From positions 226,298 to 290,297 of the forward strand of contig NZ_JAIWIA010000007.1 of assembly GCF_020176695.1 (NCBI RefSeq): a stretch of DNA of 64,000 bases. The letters are read 5' to 3'. This document shows positions 17,979 to 26,517 of this stretch, piece by piece (position 1 is the first letter of the stretch; the number at the start of each line of letters is the position of its first letter). The stretch comes from Massilia sp. MS-15. GTDB taxonomy: Bacteria > Pseudomonadota > Gammaproteobacteria > Burkholderiales > Burkholderiaceae_D. The notes under the pieces were generated by a model. The model made no database searches and was not told the origin of the DNA. It worked only from the letters and a program-made list of their open reading frames with translations. The translations under genes and the position numbers were made by a program.

Positions 17979-18443
17979 ATGCGCCCGCGTTCGCTTTCTC
18001 TTCTTGCGGCATGCGTGATACTGTCCGCGGCTGCCACCAGTCCAGGCACCCAGGCCCGCGACTCGAACCACGCGCTGAAGCGGCAGGTGATGGAGGCCGA
18101 GCGCGGTTTCGCCGCCACCATGAAGGCGCGCGATTTCGAGGGCTTCAAGCGCTATCTCGCCGACGAGGCGATTTTCTTCGGGAACGAGGGCCCGCTGCGC
18201 GGCAAGGCCGCCATCGCCAGGGGCTGGCGCCAGTTCTACGACAAGCCGGAGGCGCCGTTCTCCTGGCAGCCGGAAGAGGTGGAAGTCGTGGATTCCGGCA
18301 CGCTGGCGTATAGCGGCGGGCCGGTGTTCAACGCCGCCGGCCAGCGCATCGGGCGCTTCAATTCGATCTGGCGCCTGAAGGCGCCGGGGCAGTGGGAAGT
18401 GGTGTTCGACCGCGGGTCGGATTTCGTGGCGCCCGCGAAATGA
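17979..18443 (+). CDS. Exported DUF4440/SnoaL-like protein
   Basis: 154 residues. A signal peptide (first about 27 residues, ending near TQARDS) is followed by an NTF2-like fold with the DUF4440 pattern: a long helix (ALKRQVMEAERGFAATMKARDFEGF) then FLADEA-type strands and GKAAI. Such domains bind small ligands or act as simple isomerase/hydrolase-like folds, and this one has no assigned function. It is probably periplasmic. It sits at the edge of the accessory-looking block next to recJ. Confidence 0.75.
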   Translation: MRPRSLSLLAACVILSAAATSPGTQARDSNHALKRQVMEAERGFAATMKARDFEGFKRYLADEAIFFGNEGPLRGKAAIARGWRQFYDKPEAPFSWQPEEVEVVDSGTLAYSGGPVFNAAGQRIGRFNSIWRLKAPGQWEVVFDRGSDFVAPAK

Positions 18444-18489
18444 GCGCTGGCGGCTGCTTGCGTGCCGGACGATCCTGCGGCTGACAATC

Positions 18490-18551
18490 ACCGCGTGGGC
18501 GGCATGGCCGGCGCGGCTGCGCAGCCTGGCCGGTCGAGCCGCCCACCCTAC
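18490..18551 (-). repeat. GTAG-type REP palindrome, copy 5
   Basis: On the minus strand GTAGGGTGGGCGGC begins inside the recJ stop codon and GCCGCCCACGCGGT closes the element. It is the long-loop form, with an inner GC-rich inverted sequence (CCGGCCAGGC...GCCGG-like). Confidence 0.8.
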
Positions 18552-20263
18552 GCGGGCTCGGCGTGCTCCACCAGCAGCTGGACCTTGGTGACGCCGTTGT
18601 ATTCGTTGGCGTCGAGCCGGAACGCGACCCGCGCGCGCTCGGGCAGGCTGTCGGTGTGGCCGAACCAGATGGCGTCGTAGCGCCGCCCGTTCTTTTCCAG
18701 CAGCAGCTTCAGGTGGCGCTCCTTCAGGATGCGCTGGCTCACCACGCGGAACTCGTCGCAGAATACGGGCGGGGCGAAGCCCTGGCCCCAGACCTGGCTG
18801 TCCATCTCTTCGATGAAGGCGGTCGAGTAGAACTCGTCCTCCAGCGGCCCGTCGGTCTCGATGATGCGCTCGAGCTGCGCTTCGGTCAGCCAGGCCTTGC
18901 CGACCGCCTCGAAGGCCTGCTGGAAGCTGTCGAAATGCTCGCCCCGGATCGACAGGCCGGCCGCCATCGCGTGGCCGCCGAACTTGTCGATCAGGCCCGG
19001 CACCCGCTTGGAGACCAGGTCGAGCGCGTCGCGCAGGTGAAACCCCGGAATCGAGCGGCCCGAGCCCTTGATCCAGCCGTCACCCGCCGGCGCGAAGGTG
19101 ATCGTCGGCCGGTAGAACTTCTCCTTCAGGCGCGAGGCGACGATGCCGATCACGCCCTGGTGCCAGCCGTCGTCGAACACGCTGATGGTGCTTGCCCCCG
19201 AGGGCTCGAAGCTGTCCAGGTGCAGCAGCGCGGTGTCCTGCATTTCGGCCTCGATCTCGCGCCGCTTCAGGTTGATCTCGTTGAGCTGCTGGGCGATCGC
19301 CCAGGCGCGGCCGGGGTCGTCGGTCACCAGGCATTCGATCCCGAGCGACATGTCTTCCAGCCGCCCGGCGGCGTTCAGGCGCGGTCCCAGCGCGAAGCCG
19401 AGGTCGAAGGGCGACGCGCAGCGCGCCTCGCGCCCCGCTACCCGGAACAGCGCGGCCACGCCGGCGTGCATGCGGCCGGCGCGCATGCGGCGGATGCCCT
19501 GGGCCACCAGGATGCGGTTGTTGGCGTCCAGGCGCACCACGTCGGCCACGGTGCCCAGCGCCACCAGGTCGAGCAGGCTGTCCAGGCGCGGCTGGGTCTG
19601 GGCATCGACCACGCCGCGCCGGCGCAGTTCCGCGCGCAGCGCCAGCAGCACGTAGAACACCACGCCCACGCCGGCCAGGTGCTTGCTGGGAAAGCCGCAT
19701 TCCGGCTGGTTCGGATTGACGATCACGCGCGCCGGCGGCAGCGCGTCGCCCGGCAGGTGGTGGTCGGTGACCACGACCTCGATCCCGCGCCGGTTCGCCT
19801 CGATGACGCCGTCGATGCTGGCGATGCCGTTGTCGACCGTGATGATGATGTCCGGCGATGTCTCGCGCGCCGTGAGTTCGACGATCTCGGGCGTCAGCCC
19901 GTAGCCGTACTCGAAGCGGTTCGGCACGATGTAGTCGACGTTCGCCCCCATCATGCGCAGGCCGCGCAGGGCCACGGCACAGGCGGTGGCGCCGTCGCAG
20001 TCGTAATCTGCGACGATGGTCATGCGCTTGCCGGCGCCGACCGCGTCGGCCAGGAACACGGCCGCCGCATCGATGTGGCGCAGCGCCGCTGGCGGCACCA
20101 GCGCCGCCAGTTCGCTGGACAGCTCGCGCGGGTCCTGCAGGCCGCGCGCGGCGTAGATGCGGGCCAGCACCGGGTGCACCCCGCCCTGGCGCAGCAGCTC
20201 CGACGTGCGGAAGGGGCAGGGCCGGGTGGCGATGCGGGTCTTGGTATGCTTGGTGGTGCTCAC
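18548..20263 (-). CDS. recJ: Single-stranded-DNA-specific exonuclease RecJ
   Basis: 5'-3' exonuclease used in recombination and mismatch repair. The 571-residue length is typical. The DHH-superfamily motifs are visible: DYDCDGATA (residues about 86-94) and VVTDHHLPGD. The DHHA1 segment GGHAMAAGL and the C-terminal OB-like region follow. The start is GTG at 20263, overlapping the stop of the upstream gene by 4 bases. The stop TAG (18548-18550) is contributed by a REP repeat head. In related genomes recJ commonly adjoins prfB; here about 4.8 kb separates them. Confidence 0.95.
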   Translation of the reverse strand: MSTTKHTKTRIATRPCPFRTSELLRQGGVHPVLARIYAARGLQDPRELSSELAALVPPAALRHIDAAAVFLADAVGAGKRMTIVADYDCDGATACAVALRGLRMMGANVDYIVPNRFEYGYGLTPEIVELTARETSPDIIITVDNGIASIDGVIEANRRGIEVVVTDHHLPGDALPPARVIVNPNQPECGFPSKHLAGVGVVFYVLLALRAELRRRGVVDAQTQPRLDSLLDLVALGTVADVVRLDANNRILVAQGIRRMRAGRMHAGVAALFRVAGREARCASPFDLGFALGPRLNAAGRLEDMSLGIECLVTDDPGRAWAIAQQLNEINLKRREIEAEMQDTALLHLDSFEPSGASTISVFDDGWHQGVIGIVASRLKEKFYRPTITFAPAGDGWIKGSGRSIPGFHLRDALDLVSKRVPGLIDKFGGHAMAAGLSIRGEHFDSFQQAFEAVGKAWLTEAQLERIIETDGPLEDEFYSTAFIEEMDSQVWGQGFAPPVFCDEFRVVSQRILKERHLKLLLEKNGRRYDAIWFGHTDSLPERARVAFRLDANEYNGVTKVQLLVEHAEPA

Positions 20264-21294
20264 GTCAGTCGTTCCAGTGTCGGGCGGCGCCAGAATTTGC
20301 GCTGCGCCATGGCGGTGGTGGTGCATTCGGCAAGGGCGTCGCGGCTGCTCAGCACCAGGCGCAGCGTCTTGATGCGGCCCCCCAGCAGCGCCGCGTGCAG
20401 CGGCGCGAACAGGGCCTGTTCCAGCTGCTGCACGCCCTGCACCCAGCTGCCCCAGTCGGCGGCCAGCGCGGCTTCGGCCAGGCTGCCGGCCACCACGATG
20501 CCATCTCCGGCCAGCAGGTCCTCGACGCCGTCGAGGCGCTCCAGGCTGCGCGCCGCCAGGCCGCGCACCCAGCCCGGCGCGTCCACGGCGATCACGGGCG
20601 GGGCCAGGCGCGCGCCGCCCGTGATCGCCAGGGATGCGCCCCACAGCCAGAACGAATTCACCGCCGGCAGGCGGCGCCCTTCGCGCGCCGCGTTCACCGG
20701 ATGCGCGTGCCACAGCATCTGTACCTCGTTCTGCAGCCGGCGCAGCGGCAGGGCGTGGCGGCCGCGCGGGACGAAGTCGCTCAGGTCCATGCCGGCCACG
20801 GTGTCGGGGGTGGCGCTGTCGATGCCGTCCCAGTCGTCGGCGCGCAGGAACCAGGTCTGGGCGTCGCCGTACAGCAGCGGGTGGCCGGTCTCTTCGCACA
20901 GCGGGCGCGCCGCTTCGTACAGGGCGCGGCTGTCCGGCTGGTCCAGCTGCAGCTGGCGCGGGTCGGCCATCATCGAATGGCTGCGCGCGATCTGGATGTG
21001 GGCCGGGTTGACGATGTACCAGGTGCCATCCCGCGGGTCGAGCCCGAAGCCGCGCATGGCGCTGGCCGCGAAGGCTGGCCGGCCCTCGGGCGACAGGCCG
21101 AGCGCGCGCGCCAGCCAGGCTTCGTGCGGCAGGGCCTGGGCGCCGTCGGCCAGCGCCGCGGCACTGCTGCGGCCGTACGCGCTGGTGCGGCTGAGCAGGG
21201 CGGCGAGCGCCGGGGCCTGCAGGGCGCGCGCCAGGTCGGGCGCGAATTCGGGAAGCGGGAGCAGGTGGGGCAGGACGAGCGTAATGTGCGGCAT
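20260..21294 (-). CDS. RpfE-like/phosphoglycerate-mutase-like conserved protein upstream of recJ
   Basis: 344 residues, soluble, beginning MPHITLVLPHLLPLPEF. It resembles proteins found upstream of recJ in Burkholderiales that are annotated variously as RpfE-type regulatory protein or cofactor-independent phosphoglycerate mutase-like. I see no complete metal-binding motif set of a true mutase. A 4-base overlap with recJ shows a two-gene unit. Function unknown; the link to recJ is positional only. Confidence 0.65.
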   Translation of the reverse strand: MPHITLVLPHLLPLPEFAPDLARALQAPALAALLSRTSAYGRSSAAALADGAQALPHEAWLARALGLSPEGRPAFAASAMRGFGLDPRDGTWYIVNPAHIQIARSHSMMADPRQLQLDQPDSRALYEAARPLCEETGHPLLYGDAQTWFLRADDWDGIDSATPDTVAGMDLSDFVPRGRHALPLRRLQNEVQMLWHAHPVNAAREGRRLPAVNSFWLWGASLAITGGARLAPPVIAVDAPGWVRGLAARSLERLDGVEDLLAGDGIVVAGSLAEAALAADWGSWVQGVQQLEQALFAPLHAALLGGRIKTLRLVLSSRDALAECTTTAMAQRKFWRRPTLERLT

Positions 21295-21449
21295 GCCGCT
21301 ATTTTAGGGCAAATACGGCTTCAGCGAATGCCGCCGGGGCGGCGGCGGGCAGGTCCGCCACACGCGCCATGCTTTCTTTTGCGCCATGAAAGCGCGATGT
21401 CTGGCAAACTGCCGGGTTGGCAAACCCATCACACACATTTACGGATTTC

Positions 21450-22742
21450 ATGAGCATCACCCACAAGCTGCCCTATGAGTGGCAAGTCGGCCTGCGCTAC
21501 ACGCGCGCCGGCAAGCGCAGCGGGCGCAACAGCTTCATTTCCTTCATCTCGATGGCGTCGGTGGCCGGCATTGCGCTCGGCGTGGCGGCGCTCATCGTCG
21601 TGCTGTCGGTGATGAACGGCTTCCAGAAGGAAGTCACCGCGCGCATGCTCTCGGTGCTGGCCCACATCGAGGTGTTCGACGCCCGCGGCCAGATGCCGGA
21701 CTGGCGCGCCAGCAGCGCCCTGGCGCTGCGCCATCCCGAGGTGCGCGCCGCCGCGCCCTTCGCCGAGGTCGAGGCCATGCTGCTCAGCGACGGGGTGATG
21801 AAGCCGGTGCTGCTGCGCGGGATCGACCCGGCCAGCGAGGCGAAGGTGTCGGACGTGGCGCGCCACATGCGCGCGGGGCGGCTCGATGCGCTGCGGCCGG
21901 ACGGCTACAACATCGTGATCGGGCGCGCGCTGGCCAGGGCGCTCGACGTCGGCGTGGGCGACCGGGTGACGCTGCTGCTGGCCTCGAATCCGGCCGACCT
22001 GCAGGCCACGGCGCAGTCCGCGGGCCGCGCGGCCGCGCCGCCGCGCACCCGGCCGCTGACGGTGGCCGGCATCTTCGAGGCCGGGCACTACGAGTTCGAC
22101 TCCACCCTGGCCTTCGCCAACATCGCGGATGCCGAGGCGCTGGCGGGGGTTGCCGCGCCGGCCGGGGTCCGCCTGCGCCTGGCCGACATGGCGCGCGCGC
22201 CGCAGGTGGCGGCCGAGCTGCAGGCCAGCCTGCCGGGCGAGCTGTACGTGCGTGACTGGTCGAAGGTGAACGCGGTGTGGTTCGCCGCCGTGCAGTCGCA
22301 AAAGCGCATGATGTTCATCATCCTGACCATGATCGTGGCGGTGGCGGCCTTCAACCTGGTCTCCACCCTGGTCATGACGGTGCGCGACAAGCAGGCCGAC
22401 ATCGCGATCCTGCGCACCCTGGGCGCTTCGCCGCGCTCGGTGATGGGGATCTTCATGGTGCAGGGCAGCCTGGTCGGGCTACTGGGCGCCGCGCTCGGCG
22501 TGCTGCTGGGGGTGGTGGTGGCGCTCAACATCGACATCATCGTGCCCTTCATCGAACGCAGCCTCGGCGTGCAGTTCCTGTCGGAGGAGGTGTACCTGAT
22601 CAGCGAGATCCCGTCCGACCTGCGCTGGGCCGACGTCGGCTGGATCGGCGGCGTGGCGGTGCTGCTGGCCTTCCTCGCCACCCTCTACCCGAGCTGGTCG
22701 GCCGCGCGCGTGAAGCCGGCCGAAGCCCTGCGCTACGAATGA
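21450..22742 (+). CDS. LolC/LolE-family lipoprotein-releasing ABC permease (copy 1)
   Basis: 430 residues: one N-terminal membrane helix (about 25-50), a large periplasmic domain, then three C-terminal helices with the FtsX/MacB-type fold. With LolD it detaches outer-membrane lipoproteins from the inner membrane and hands them to LolA. The start at 21450 (MSITHKLPYEW) is chosen by alignment with the next gene. Over 81 N-terminal residues 70 are identical to the paralogue directly downstream. The periplasmic domains differ more, including an extra Ala-rich piece near residues 190-200 here. Confidence 0.9.
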   Translation: MSITHKLPYEWQVGLRYTRAGKRSGRNSFISFISMASVAGIALGVAALIVVLSVMNGFQKEVTARMLSVLAHIEVFDARGQMPDWRASSALALRHPEVRAAAPFAEVEAMLLSDGVMKPVLLRGIDPASEAKVSDVARHMRAGRLDALRPDGYNIVIGRALARALDVGVGDRVTLLLASNPADLQATAQSAGRAAAPPRTRPLTVAGIFEAGHYEFDSTLAFANIADAEALAGVAAPAGVRLRLADMARAPQVAAELQASLPGELYVRDWSKVNAVWFAAVQSQKRMMFIILTMIVAVAAFNLVSTLVMTVRDKQADIAILRTLGASPRSVMGIFMVQGSLVGLLGAALGVLLGVVVALNIDIIVPFIERSLGVQFLSEEVYLISEIPSDLRWADVGWIGGVAVLLAFLATLYPSWSAARVKPAEALRYE

Positions 22743-22764
22743 CAACGCTTACCGCCATCGCACC

Positions 22765-24030
22765 ATGAGACTGACCCAGAACCTGCCCTACGAATGGCTG
22801 GTCGGCCTGCGCTACACGCGCGCCGGCAAGCGCAGCGGCCGCAACGGCTTCATTTCCTTCATCTCGCTGATCTCCGTGTCCGGCATCGCGCTCGGCGTGG
22901 CGGCCCTGATCATCGTGCTGTCGGTGATGAACGGCTTCCAGAAGGACGTCACCGACCGCATGCTCTCGGTGCTGGCCCACATCGAGGTGTTCGACCGCAG
23001 CGGCAGCATGCCCGACTGGCGCGCCGCCGCCGCCCAGGCCGCGCGCAACCCGCAGGTACGCGGCGCGGCGCCTTTCGTGGAGACCCAGGGCCTCCTGGTA
23101 AGCGGCGCCGCCATGCGTCCGTCCGCGATCCGCGGCATCCTGCCGGGCGAGGAGGAAAAGGTGTCGCAGGTGGCCGGCCAGGTACGTGCCGGCAGCCTTG
23201 CCGCCCTGCAGCCGGGCGGCTTCAACATCGTGCTCGGCTACGGACTGGCGCGCGCCCTGAACGTGGGCATTGGCGACCGCATCACCATGATGTTGGCCAA
23301 GGGCCAGGTGACGCCGGCCGGCCTGCTGCCGCGCAGCCGCAGCTTCACGGTGGCCGGCATCTTCGAAGCGGGCGACCCGCGCCTGGACAGCGCGCTGTCC
23401 TTCATCCACATCGAGGACGCCCAGCGCATGGAGCGCCTGGACGCGCCGATGGGCCTGCGCCTGCGCATCGCCGAGATGCGCGATGCGCCGCTGGTGGCGC
23501 AGCAGCTGGAGAAGAGCATGCCGGGCGAGCTCGAGATGCGCGACTGGTCCAAGCTCAACGCCAGCTGGTTCGCCGCCGTACAGACCGAGAAGAAGATGAT
23601 GTTCATCATCCTCACCCTGATCATCGCGGTAGCCGCCTTCAACCTGGTGTCCACCCTGGTGATGACGGTGACCGACAAGCAGGCCGACATCGCCATCCTG
23701 CGTACCCTGGGCGCCTCGCCGCGCTCGATCCAGAAGATCTTCATGGTGCAGGGGGCGCTGGTCGGCATCCTTGGCACCCTGATCGGCGTGGGCGGGGGCG
23801 TGCTGGTGGCGCTCAACGTCGACGTCATCGTGCCCTTTATCGAAAACCTGTTGGGAGTGCAGTTCTTGTCGAAAGATATCTACCTGATCAGCGCGGTGCC
23901 ATCCGACCTGCGCTGGCCGGACGTGTTCAAGATCGGCGGCGTATCGGTGCTGCTGGCGTTTGCTGCGACCCTGTACCCGAGCTGGTCGGCGTCGCGCGTG
24001 AAACCTGCGGAGGCGCTGCGCTATGAATAA
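22765..24030 (+). CDS. LolC/LolE-family lipoprotein-releasing ABC permease (copy 2)
   Basis: 421 residues with the same topology as the gene 22 bases upstream: helix at about 25-50, periplasmic domain, three C-terminal helices ([21 protein letters not shown] and following). Its last 8 bases overlap lolD, so it is the permease most tightly coupled to the ATPase. The two permeases may form a LolC/LolE heterodimer, or one may be a redundant duplicate. The sequence does not decide which is LolC and which LolE. Confidence 0.92.
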   Translation: MRLTQNLPYEWLVGLRYTRAGKRSGRNGFISFISLISVSGIALGVAALIIVLSVMNGFQKDVTDRMLSVLAHIEVFDRSGSMPDWRAAAAQAARNPQVRGAAPFVETQGLLVSGAAMRPSAIRGILPGEEEKVSQVAGQVRAGSLAALQPGGFNIVLGYGLARALNVGIGDRITMMLAKGQVTPAGLLPRSRSFTVAGIFEAGDPRLDSALSFIHIEDAQRMERLDAPMGLRLRIAEMRDAPLVAQQLEKSMPGELEMRDWSKLNASWFAAVQTEKKMMFIILTLIIAVAAFNLVSTLVMTVTDKQADIAILRTLGASPRSIQKIFMVQGALVGILGTLIGVGGGVLVALNVDVIVPFIENLLGVQFLSKDIYLISAVPSDLRWPDVFKIGGVSVLLAFAATLYPSWSASRVKPAEALRYE

Positions 24031-24730
24031 TCCAGTCAATCCTTCCACCGCTGCGGTGCTGTCCTGCCGCGGCCTGGGCAAGACCTTCAAGCAGGGCGAC
24101 TACACGGTGCAGGTCCTGGACGGCATCGATTTCTCGATCGGGCGCGGAGAGCGGGTCGCCATCGTCGGCGCTTCCGGCTCCGGCAAGTCGACCCTGCTGC
24201 ACCTGCTGGGCGGCCTGGACACGCCTTCGCGCGGCAAGGTGAGCCTGCTGGGCGAGGATTTCGCCACCCTGTCCGAGACGCGGCGCGGCGAACTGCGCAA
24301 CACCTCGCTCGGCTTCGTCTACCAGTTCCACCACCTGCTGCCGGAATTCTCGGCGCTGGACAATGTCATGATGCCCTTGATGATCCGGCGCGAGCCGCGC
24401 GCCGCGGCGCTGGCCAAGGCCGGGGCCATCCTCGGCCGGGTCGGCCTGGGCAAGCGCGTGGTGCACCGTCCGGGCGAACTCTCGGGCGGCGAACGCCAGC
24501 GGGTGGCCCTGGCGCGCGCCCTGGTCACCGAGCCGGCCTGCGTGCTGGCCGACGAACCGACCGGGAACCTGGACCACAGCACCGCCCAGTCGATCTTCGA
24601 CCTGATGCTGGAACTGTCGCGCACCCTCGGCACCGCCTTCGTCATCGTCACCCACGACATGGAACTGGCGCGCCGCTGCGACCGCGTGCTGCGCCTCACC
24701 GAACACGGCCTGCAGGCGGTCGACGGCTAG
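24023..24730 (+). CDS. lolD: Lipoprotein-releasing system ATP-binding protein LolD
   Basis: 235-residue ABC ATPase. Walker A is GASGSGKST, the signature is [15 protein letters not shown], and Walker B is [30 protein letters not shown] is the LolD-typical Q-loop region. It powers release of lipoproteins by the LolC/E permeases. It overlaps the upstream permease by 8 bases and precedes the TatD gene by 2 bases, so all four form one operon. Confidence 0.95.
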   Translation: MNNPVNPSTAAVLSCRGLGKTFKQGDYTVQVLDGIDFSIGRGERVAIVGASGSGKSTLLHLLGGLDTPSRGKVSLLGEDFATLSETRRGELRNTSLGFVYQFHHLLPEFSALDNVMMPLMIRREPRAAALAKAGAILGRVGLGKRVVHRPGELSGGERQRVALARALVTEPACVLADEPTGNLDHSTAQSIFDLMLELSRTLGTAFVIVTHDMELARRCDRVLRLTEHGLQAVDG

Positions 24731-24732
24731 CC

Positions 24733-25536
24733 ATGTGGATCGACACCCACTGCCACCTCGACGCCGCGGAATTCGGCACCGGCGCGCTGGAGATCGCCGC
24801 GCGCGCGGGGCGCGCCGGCGTTGCGGCGATCGTGGCGATGGCGGTGGAGCGCGCCAATTTTGCAACGGTCGCCGGACTGGCCGCGCGCGCGCCGAACGTC
24901 AGCTATGCGCTCGGCATCCATCCGATCTGCGTGCCGCAGGCGCGCGACGAGGACCTGGACGCCCTGCGCGCGGCGGCCGCGGCGGCGCTGGAGGACCCGG
25001 CCTTTGCCGGCATCGGCGAGATCGGGCTCGACTTCTTCCTCCCGCAGCTGTGTGAACCGGCGATGCGCGCCAAGCAGGATCGCTTCCTGCGCGAGCAGTT
25101 GCGCATCGCGCGCGACCTGGCACTGCCGGTGATGCTGCATGTGCGCAAGTCGCAGGACCAGGTGCTCAAGCACCTGCGCCAGATCCGCCCGCCGTCGGGC
25201 ATCGCGCATGCCTTCAACGGCAGCTTCCAGCAGGCGCAGAACTTCATCGACCTGGGTTTCCACCTCGGCTTCGGCGGCAACATGACGTTTACGCGCGCGC
25301 TGCAGATCCGGCGCCTGGCGAGCCAGTTGCCGCTGGCCTCCATCGTGCTGGAGACGGACGCGCCGGACATCGCGCCGTGCTGGATCCACCCGGGCCGCAA
25401 CGCGCCCGAGGAGCTGCCGCGCATCGGCGCGGTGCTGGCGGAACTGCGTGGAATCGGGGTGCACGAGGTGTGCGCCGCGTTGCATGCGAATACCCTGGCG
25501 GCGCTGCCGCGGCTGGCGGTGCGCCTGGCCCCCTAG
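24733..25536 (+). CDS. TatD-family metal-dependent hydrolase (DNase)
   Basis: 267-residue TIM-barrel hydrolase. Metal ligands appear in order: DTHCHLD at the N-terminus, GEIGLDF, the His in MLHVRKSQ, HAFNGS, and ETDAPD. TatD proteins are 3'-5' exonucleases and deoxyribonucleases linked to DNA repair and processing of damaged ends. The start lies 2 bases after lolD. In E. coli this family has three members (TatD, YcfH, YjjV); the position next to Lol genes suggests the YcfH type. Confidence 0.9.
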   Translation: MWIDTHCHLDAAEFGTGALEIAARAGRAGVAAIVAMAVERANFATVAGLAARAPNVSYALGIHPICVPQARDEDLDALRAAAAAALEDPAFAGIGEIGLDFFLPQLCEPAMRAKQDRFLREQLRIARDLALPVMLHVRKSQDQVLKHLRQIRPPSGIAHAFNGSFQQAQNFIDLGFHLGFGGNMTFTRALQIRRLASQLPLASIVLETDAPDIAPCWIHPGRNAPEELPRIGAVLAELRGIGVHEVCAALHANTLAALPRLAVRLAP

Positions 25537-25585
25537 CGTCATCCGGTGCGGGCGGTAAGGCGGCATGCACCCGGGTGGTGGCCGG

Positions 25586-25885
25586 CTAGAACAGCCACAG
25601 GCAGATCAGGATCGCCCAGTACAGCACGGGAAAGCAGATCAGGGTCGCGAGGCTGGCGAGCCGGGAGATGGCGAAGCGGGCCGCCGCACGCTTGCGCCGC
25701 GCCAGTGCCAGCAGCAGCGCGCCCAGGAAGGGGAGCAGCACGAGGGAGGCGACTGCCGTGATCTCCTGCGCTGGCGCGAGTCCGGCGAAGCCGAAGGCAA
25801 TCCAGAAACACACGGCCAGCGCGACACCGACGTGGGCCAGGACCAGCAGCTTGCGCGAAGCCGGGTTTGCGCAGCGGCCTGGCAT
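25586..25885 (-). CDS. Small membrane protein of unknown function (three helices)
   Basis: 99 residues with three hydrophobic stretches (about 13-35, 40-60 and 76-98) and a basic loop KRAAARFA between the second and third. No family recognised. There is no strong ribosome site at ATG 25885, so the start is uncertain. It follows another small membrane protein by 17 bases on the same strand. The pair may encode one membrane complex. Confidence 0.55.
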   Translation of the reverse strand: MPGRCANPASRKLLVLAHVGVALAVCFWIAFGFAGLAPAQEITAVASLVLLPFLGALLLALARRKRAAARFAISRLASLATLICFPVLYWAILICLWLF

Positions 25886-25902
25886 GGACAAACCCGGGCG
25901 CT

Positions 25903-26247
25903 TCAGTTCGGCCGCGGGCAGGCGCCGACGAGGCAGAACATGTTCATCCAGGCGAACAGCCCGATGATGAGGCTGCTGATGCCGATGCTGGACCCGCACA
26001 CCAGCCGGACGATCCGCGCTGGCTTCAAGGGGGCGTGCTGGCGCCTCGATGCGAGGTAGAGCGAGCAGCTGAGCGGCACGGCGAGGACGATGGAAGCCGC
26101 CATCGCCAGCAGGTTCAGCAGGTAAGCGCCGAGCTTGAGCGCGTAGCCGGATGCCTCGATGAGCTCGATGCCAAGCGAATGAAACAGGGGCCAGAGCCAG
26201 CAGGACAAGGTGAGTGCGAAAAGACCAGTCAGGGATCGGTTCGGCAT
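25903..26247 (-). CDS. Small membrane protein of unknown function (upstream partner)
   Basis: 114 residues with hydrophobic segments at about 7-28, 42-63 and 84-110. Cys residues are in LSCWLWP, VCGSS and FCLVGAC. The ATG at 26247 has GAGAA upstream; an ATG five codons earlier (26262) lacks a site. No family recognised. Divergent from comEC across about 270 bases. Confidence 0.55.
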   Translation of the reverse strand: MPNRSLTGLFALTLSCWLWPLFHSLGIELIEASGYALKLGAYLLNLLAMAASIVLAVPLSCSLYLASRRQHAPLKPARIVRLVCGSSIGISSLIIGLFAWMNMFCLVGACPRPN

Positions 26248-26517
26248 ACGTTTCTCGTGCATGGGGGAGGGCGCGAGCGGAGCGCATCGGCTGCCCGCAG
26301 GACATTGACGCGAATTCACTCTATTTGCATTCAGCTTCCACGGATTGAAGCTGGGCAAGTCAATGACTGCGCCTTCGCAAGGTTTCGCGGAATCGCCGGC
26401 AGGCCCGCCAGCGGCTGCGGCCATGCATGGATCGGGCTTGTGTTGCCTCTACCGATCCGCGCGGCCGCCGCGCAGAATGCTGGACTCCCCACTACTTCGG
26501 CTGCCTGAAACGCGACC
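26248..26517. other. Divergent intergenic region between the small membrane pair and comEC
   Basis: About 270 bases without a convincing gene. It must hold promoters for both directions, but no consensus promoter was picked out. A slightly AT-richer patch lies at 26305-26345. Confidence 0.5.

Noticed and set aside
18563..21307. A 914-codon open frame antisense to recJ
   Set aside because: Low-complexity composition and no motif; recJ on the other strand has all DHH motifs.
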